Part shown: in pieces, positions 27,515-29,697 of the stretch | Position numbering within the stretch: position 1 is the first letter of the stretch | Layout of the letters: every line of letters begins with the position of its first letter | DNA from: Candidatus Babelota bacterium | Lineage (GTDB): Bacteria > Babelota > Babeliae > Babelales > Babelaceae | Assembly (NCBI GenBank): GCA_003174035.1 | Contig: PRDV01000027.1 | Coordinates: 1 to 29,697, forward strand | Direction: 5' to 3' | DNA: 29,697 bases | Program-made: the position numbers and the translations under genes | Notes under the pieces: generated by a model | The model's input: the letters and a program-made list of their open reading frames with translations, nothing else | Database searches by the model: none | Told to the model about the DNA's origin: nothing

Positions 27515-29697
27515 CTAGCCAGCATATTTCTCTTTAAGAAAATCGGCTATTTCCTTATTTCCAAAGACTTGCGCCAACTGCAGGTAATTATCAAATTTTC
27601 TACCATCAAAGGTACATTCGATATCTATTGTTGGCATATAGCTTGTAAGTAAGGTAACTATACCAAGATTGTGTTTATTAATAGCAACTCCCAATGGATC
27701 CTCATCTTCGAAAACTACCATACCCATTTTATCACCCAAGAATTTTGATCCCAGAGTTAATAAGAGCTCAATAAGCATATAATCTTCATTTTCTACTGCC
27801 TCGAGCATTTCGAAAGAGGCCATATCTAAGATAGTTTCGGATTTAAAGGAAGAGGGAACTGGTGCATCAAAGTCAAGGGTAAGTCCACGCTCATAAAGTA
27901 CCTTAACGAGAGGAAATCGATCTGATAAAATCTCTTTCGCTGATACTTTTTTCGTTTCACGAATTTTTGAGTACCTAGCTGACCCGTTTTCTAATCTGTA
28001 TGCCTTCCAAAACAGCGGCACGTTAAATTTATTGGCATCAGCTCCATGAGCCAAAAGTAAGGCAACAATTTCAAGAACTTTTAATGATTTTGATCTGGTG
28101 GCTAACGCTTCACTCAATAAGGCCTCGTAATGTACTTTGGCCCCCCTTTTTAAAAGCAATTCGATAATGGTAACATCTCCAAAATTATCAATTACTGCAA
28201 ATAAATCGAGCATGCGGTCAACAAAAGCTCCATCCATATCGTATTCTTCTGATTCCTGATTCCTGGCAATTGCGTAATACAGAGGGGGGCGTGTTTTTGT
28301 GTCTAGGAAAGCCAAGCCAAAATTTGCAGATTCCAAGTTTGGATCTGCCCCTAACTCAAGTAGCTTCAAAAAAGATTTCTTTTTCTTCCACATTATCGCG
28401 CAAACCAGTGGAGTTCCTATACCCAACACCGGCCGATGATCATCAATGTTAGCTCCATATTTTTTTAGAAGCTCGATTGCCTCTAGAAATTCAGCATCAA
28501 CTGCGCAATGCAGCGGAGATTGGTGCAAGAAAGGAGAAAGGTTAAGATAGCTTGAGGCAGCTTCCGCTTTATTTTCCAAAAGTAGTTTTACCAGTTCGCT
28601 ATTGCCCGATTCAATGGCTTCTGATAAAGGCCTTCTTTTTGTTCTCTTATTAACATTCGCTCCAGCTTCAAGTAAAGTTTGCACTAATTCAGTTAACCCA
28701 AATCTACAAGCAAGCAAAAGTGCCGTGTTTCCACTCGTATCTTCGTAATCAACTTTTGCTCCTCGCGCTATAAGCATTTTTACAATCTCTCTATTTTTAG
28801 CCAACACCGAAAGTATGAGTACAGAGCTAAAACCCCTTAGATGATCTTTGACGAATTCAATCGAGATTCCTACATTTCTGACAATCGATTCTTGTGGGTC
28901 CACCTTAGTTAACAACATCTCATCAATCGAAAAAACCAAATTCGGGTTTGCACCTTCATCAAGAAGCTTTTCAACTATCTGATCGTAGTCTTCACCAGCT
29001 CCCGTAAATAATGCTAAAAAATAATCAGTGAGGGAAAGTTGTTTTAGAATTTCTATAGACTTCTGAGTAAAGTTAAAGGTCCCATATTCTTTTATGCTTT
29101 CAAATGGCTTCATTAATCTAGATTCATAGGCGGAAATCTTTTTTAGATCTTCTAAATCCCTCAGAGCATATCCGCGCAGCCAGTGAAACGACTTCATTAA
29201 TGTAGATCCATCATGCGGTAACACTTTTAACCCGCTTTTTTCTGGTATGGCAAAATCTATTAACCACGTATAGCCAAATCCCAAATGCAATAAACCTCTT
29301 TGAATTGCCTTTGTTTTCAGCTCTTCGTAGCTGCCTCGTATTTGAGCAAGCGTGAGAGCAGGATGCAAATCACGTAAAAAGCGCTCCCTAATATTGTAAG
29401 CACCTTCTAGATCTAATTTTGCTAATTGAGGAGTTGATGAAACAATACTATCCAGTGTGGCATCTGGCAATTTTGTACTATGAGCCACTGAAAGATATCT
29501 CAGCAATGGCGCTGCCACTGCCAAACGAGTCAATTGCTTACACCTTGATAGATTCAATATCTTTAACTGCGGAAATTGTACGACCGGTCCCCTGGCTGGG
29601 ACTATCTCAGCGATCTTCGTTCCGGCAAGATTCAACTCCTGTAAATCAGGAGCTTCACCGGCGAGGTGAGCAACCCCACGGCCAGAAATGGCATTGC
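27515..29697 (-). CDS. LRR / ankyrin-repeat protein, C-terminal part (runs off right edge)
   Basis: The frame is open to the right edge. A TTG at 29635 is an internal Leu codon of a leucine-rich repeat (LQELNLAGTKI), not a start, so at least 20 further residues are visible and the N-terminus lies outside. The LRR block (FPQLKILNLSRCKQLTRLAV, LLRYLSVAHSTKLPDATLD, LAKLDLEGAYNIRERFLRDL) matches the LRR block of the giant paralogues in order and spacing. Instead of Sel1 repeats it continues into at least seven ankyrin-like repeats, roughly 27530-28850, for example TSGNTALLLACRFGLTELVQ and GIGTPLVCAIMWKKKKSFLK. It therefore looks like the tail of another family member with a swapped C-terminus. 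Ankyrin and LRR repeats are protein-binding scaffolds; no enzymatic motif is visible in this part. TAG stop at 27515. Confidence 0.9.
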   Translation of the reverse strand, partial: NAISGRGVAHLAGEAPDLQELNLAGTKIAEIVPARGPVVQFPQLKILNLSRCKQLTRLAVAAPLLRYLSVAHSTKLPDATLDSIVSSTPQLAKLDLEGAYNIRERFLRDLHPALTLAQIRGSYEELKTKAIQRGLLHLGFGYTWLIDFAIPEKSGLKVLPHDGSTLMKSFHWLRGYALRDLEDLKKISAYESRLMKPFESIKEYGTFNFTQKSIEILKQLSLTDYFLALFTGAGEDYDQIVEKLLDEGANPNLVFSIDEMLLTKVDPQESIVRNVGISIEFVKDHLRGFSSVLILSVLAKNREIVKMLIARGAKVDYEDTSGNTALLLACRFGLTELVQTLLEAGANVNKRTKRRPLSEAIESGNSELVKLLLENKAEAASSYLNLSPFLHQSPLHCAVDAEFLEAIELLKKYGANIDDHRPVLGIGTPLVCAIMWKKKKSFLKLLELGADPNLESANFGLAFLDTKTRPPLYYAIARNQESEEYDMDGAFVDRMLDLFAVIDNFGDVTIIELLLKRGAKVHYEALLSEALATRSKSLKVLEIVALLLAHGADANKFNVPLFWKAYRLENGSARYSKIRETKKVSAKEILSDRFPLVKVLYERGLTLDFDAPVPSSFKSETILDMASFEMLEAVENEDYMLIELLLTLGSKFLGDKMGMVVFEDEDPLGVAINKHNLGIVTLLTSYMPTIDIECTFDGRKFDNYLQLAQVFGNKEIADFLKEKYAG

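Noticed and set aside
1..29697. HipA-type toxin-antitoxin interpretation of the kinase-like modules
   Set aside because: The proteins are exported, about 1900 residues long, carry LRR/ankyrin/Sel1 repeats and have no HipB-like DNA-binding partner next to them. Only the fold resemblance remains.
1..29697. Mobile element or CRISPR signals
   Set aside because: No transposase or integrase reading frame, terminal inverted repeats, or regularly spaced short direct repeats were seen. Repetition in the window comes from paralogous coding sequence.

Overview
The window carries one co-oriented gene cluster, all on the minus strand. It consists almost entirely of very large exported proteins built from eukaryote-like modules. 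In transcription order (right to left) it holds: the 3' part of an LRR/ankyrin gene (right edge to 27515); a 1903-residue multidomain protein (27432-21721); a signal-peptide-bearing LRR plus patatin phospholipase (21480-19429); a 1919-residue paralogue (19349-13590); a 44-codon membrane microprotein missed by length cut-offs (13416-13282); a 1902-residue paralogue (13088-7380); a 1737-residue divergent paralogue starting inside the previous stop (7383-2170); and the 5' part of a shorter paralogue running off the left edge (2028-1). No tRNA, rRNA, transposase, integrase, CRISPR array or housekeeping gene is visible.

The large paralogues share one architecture: signal peptide (usually cut just before Met-Glu), a helical region with a PEDW motif, a first kinase-like module, a degenerate ankyrin region, a second kinase-like module, a cysteine/asparagine-type leucine-rich-repeat block, and Sel1-like repeats near the C-terminus. 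Both kinase-like modules show an F-K lysine, an E-x-A-A helix leading into LFG-x-G, a D-x-K-x-(D/N)-N catalytic-loop-like motif and a downstream D-N-D. Spacing and motifs recall the PI4-kinase type II/gamma and HipA-like branch of the kinase fold rather than ordinary Ser/Thr kinases. The homology between modules continues into helical sequence behind the core, so this looks like an internal duplication of a unit of roughly 300-350 residues. The left-edge gene has only the second module. The right-edge gene has the same LRR block but ankyrin repeats where the others have Sel1 repeats. The family has therefore been duplicated and shuffled.

Sec-type signal peptides, Shine-Dalgarno sequences and normal use of TGA/TAG/TAA stops indicate a bacterium. 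The density of LRR, ankyrin, Sel1 and patatin domains on exported proteins suggests an obligate associate of amoebae or other protists. Dependentiae (TM6/Babeliae) is my best guess, with other amoeba symbionts (Chlamydiae, Amoebophilus-like) possible; this is inference, since no phylogenetic marker is in view.

The simplest joint role is a battery of secreted host-interaction proteins: a phospholipase and several putative lipid or protein kinases, each with protein-binding repeats. Kinase activity, secretion beyond the periplasm and host targets are all unproven.
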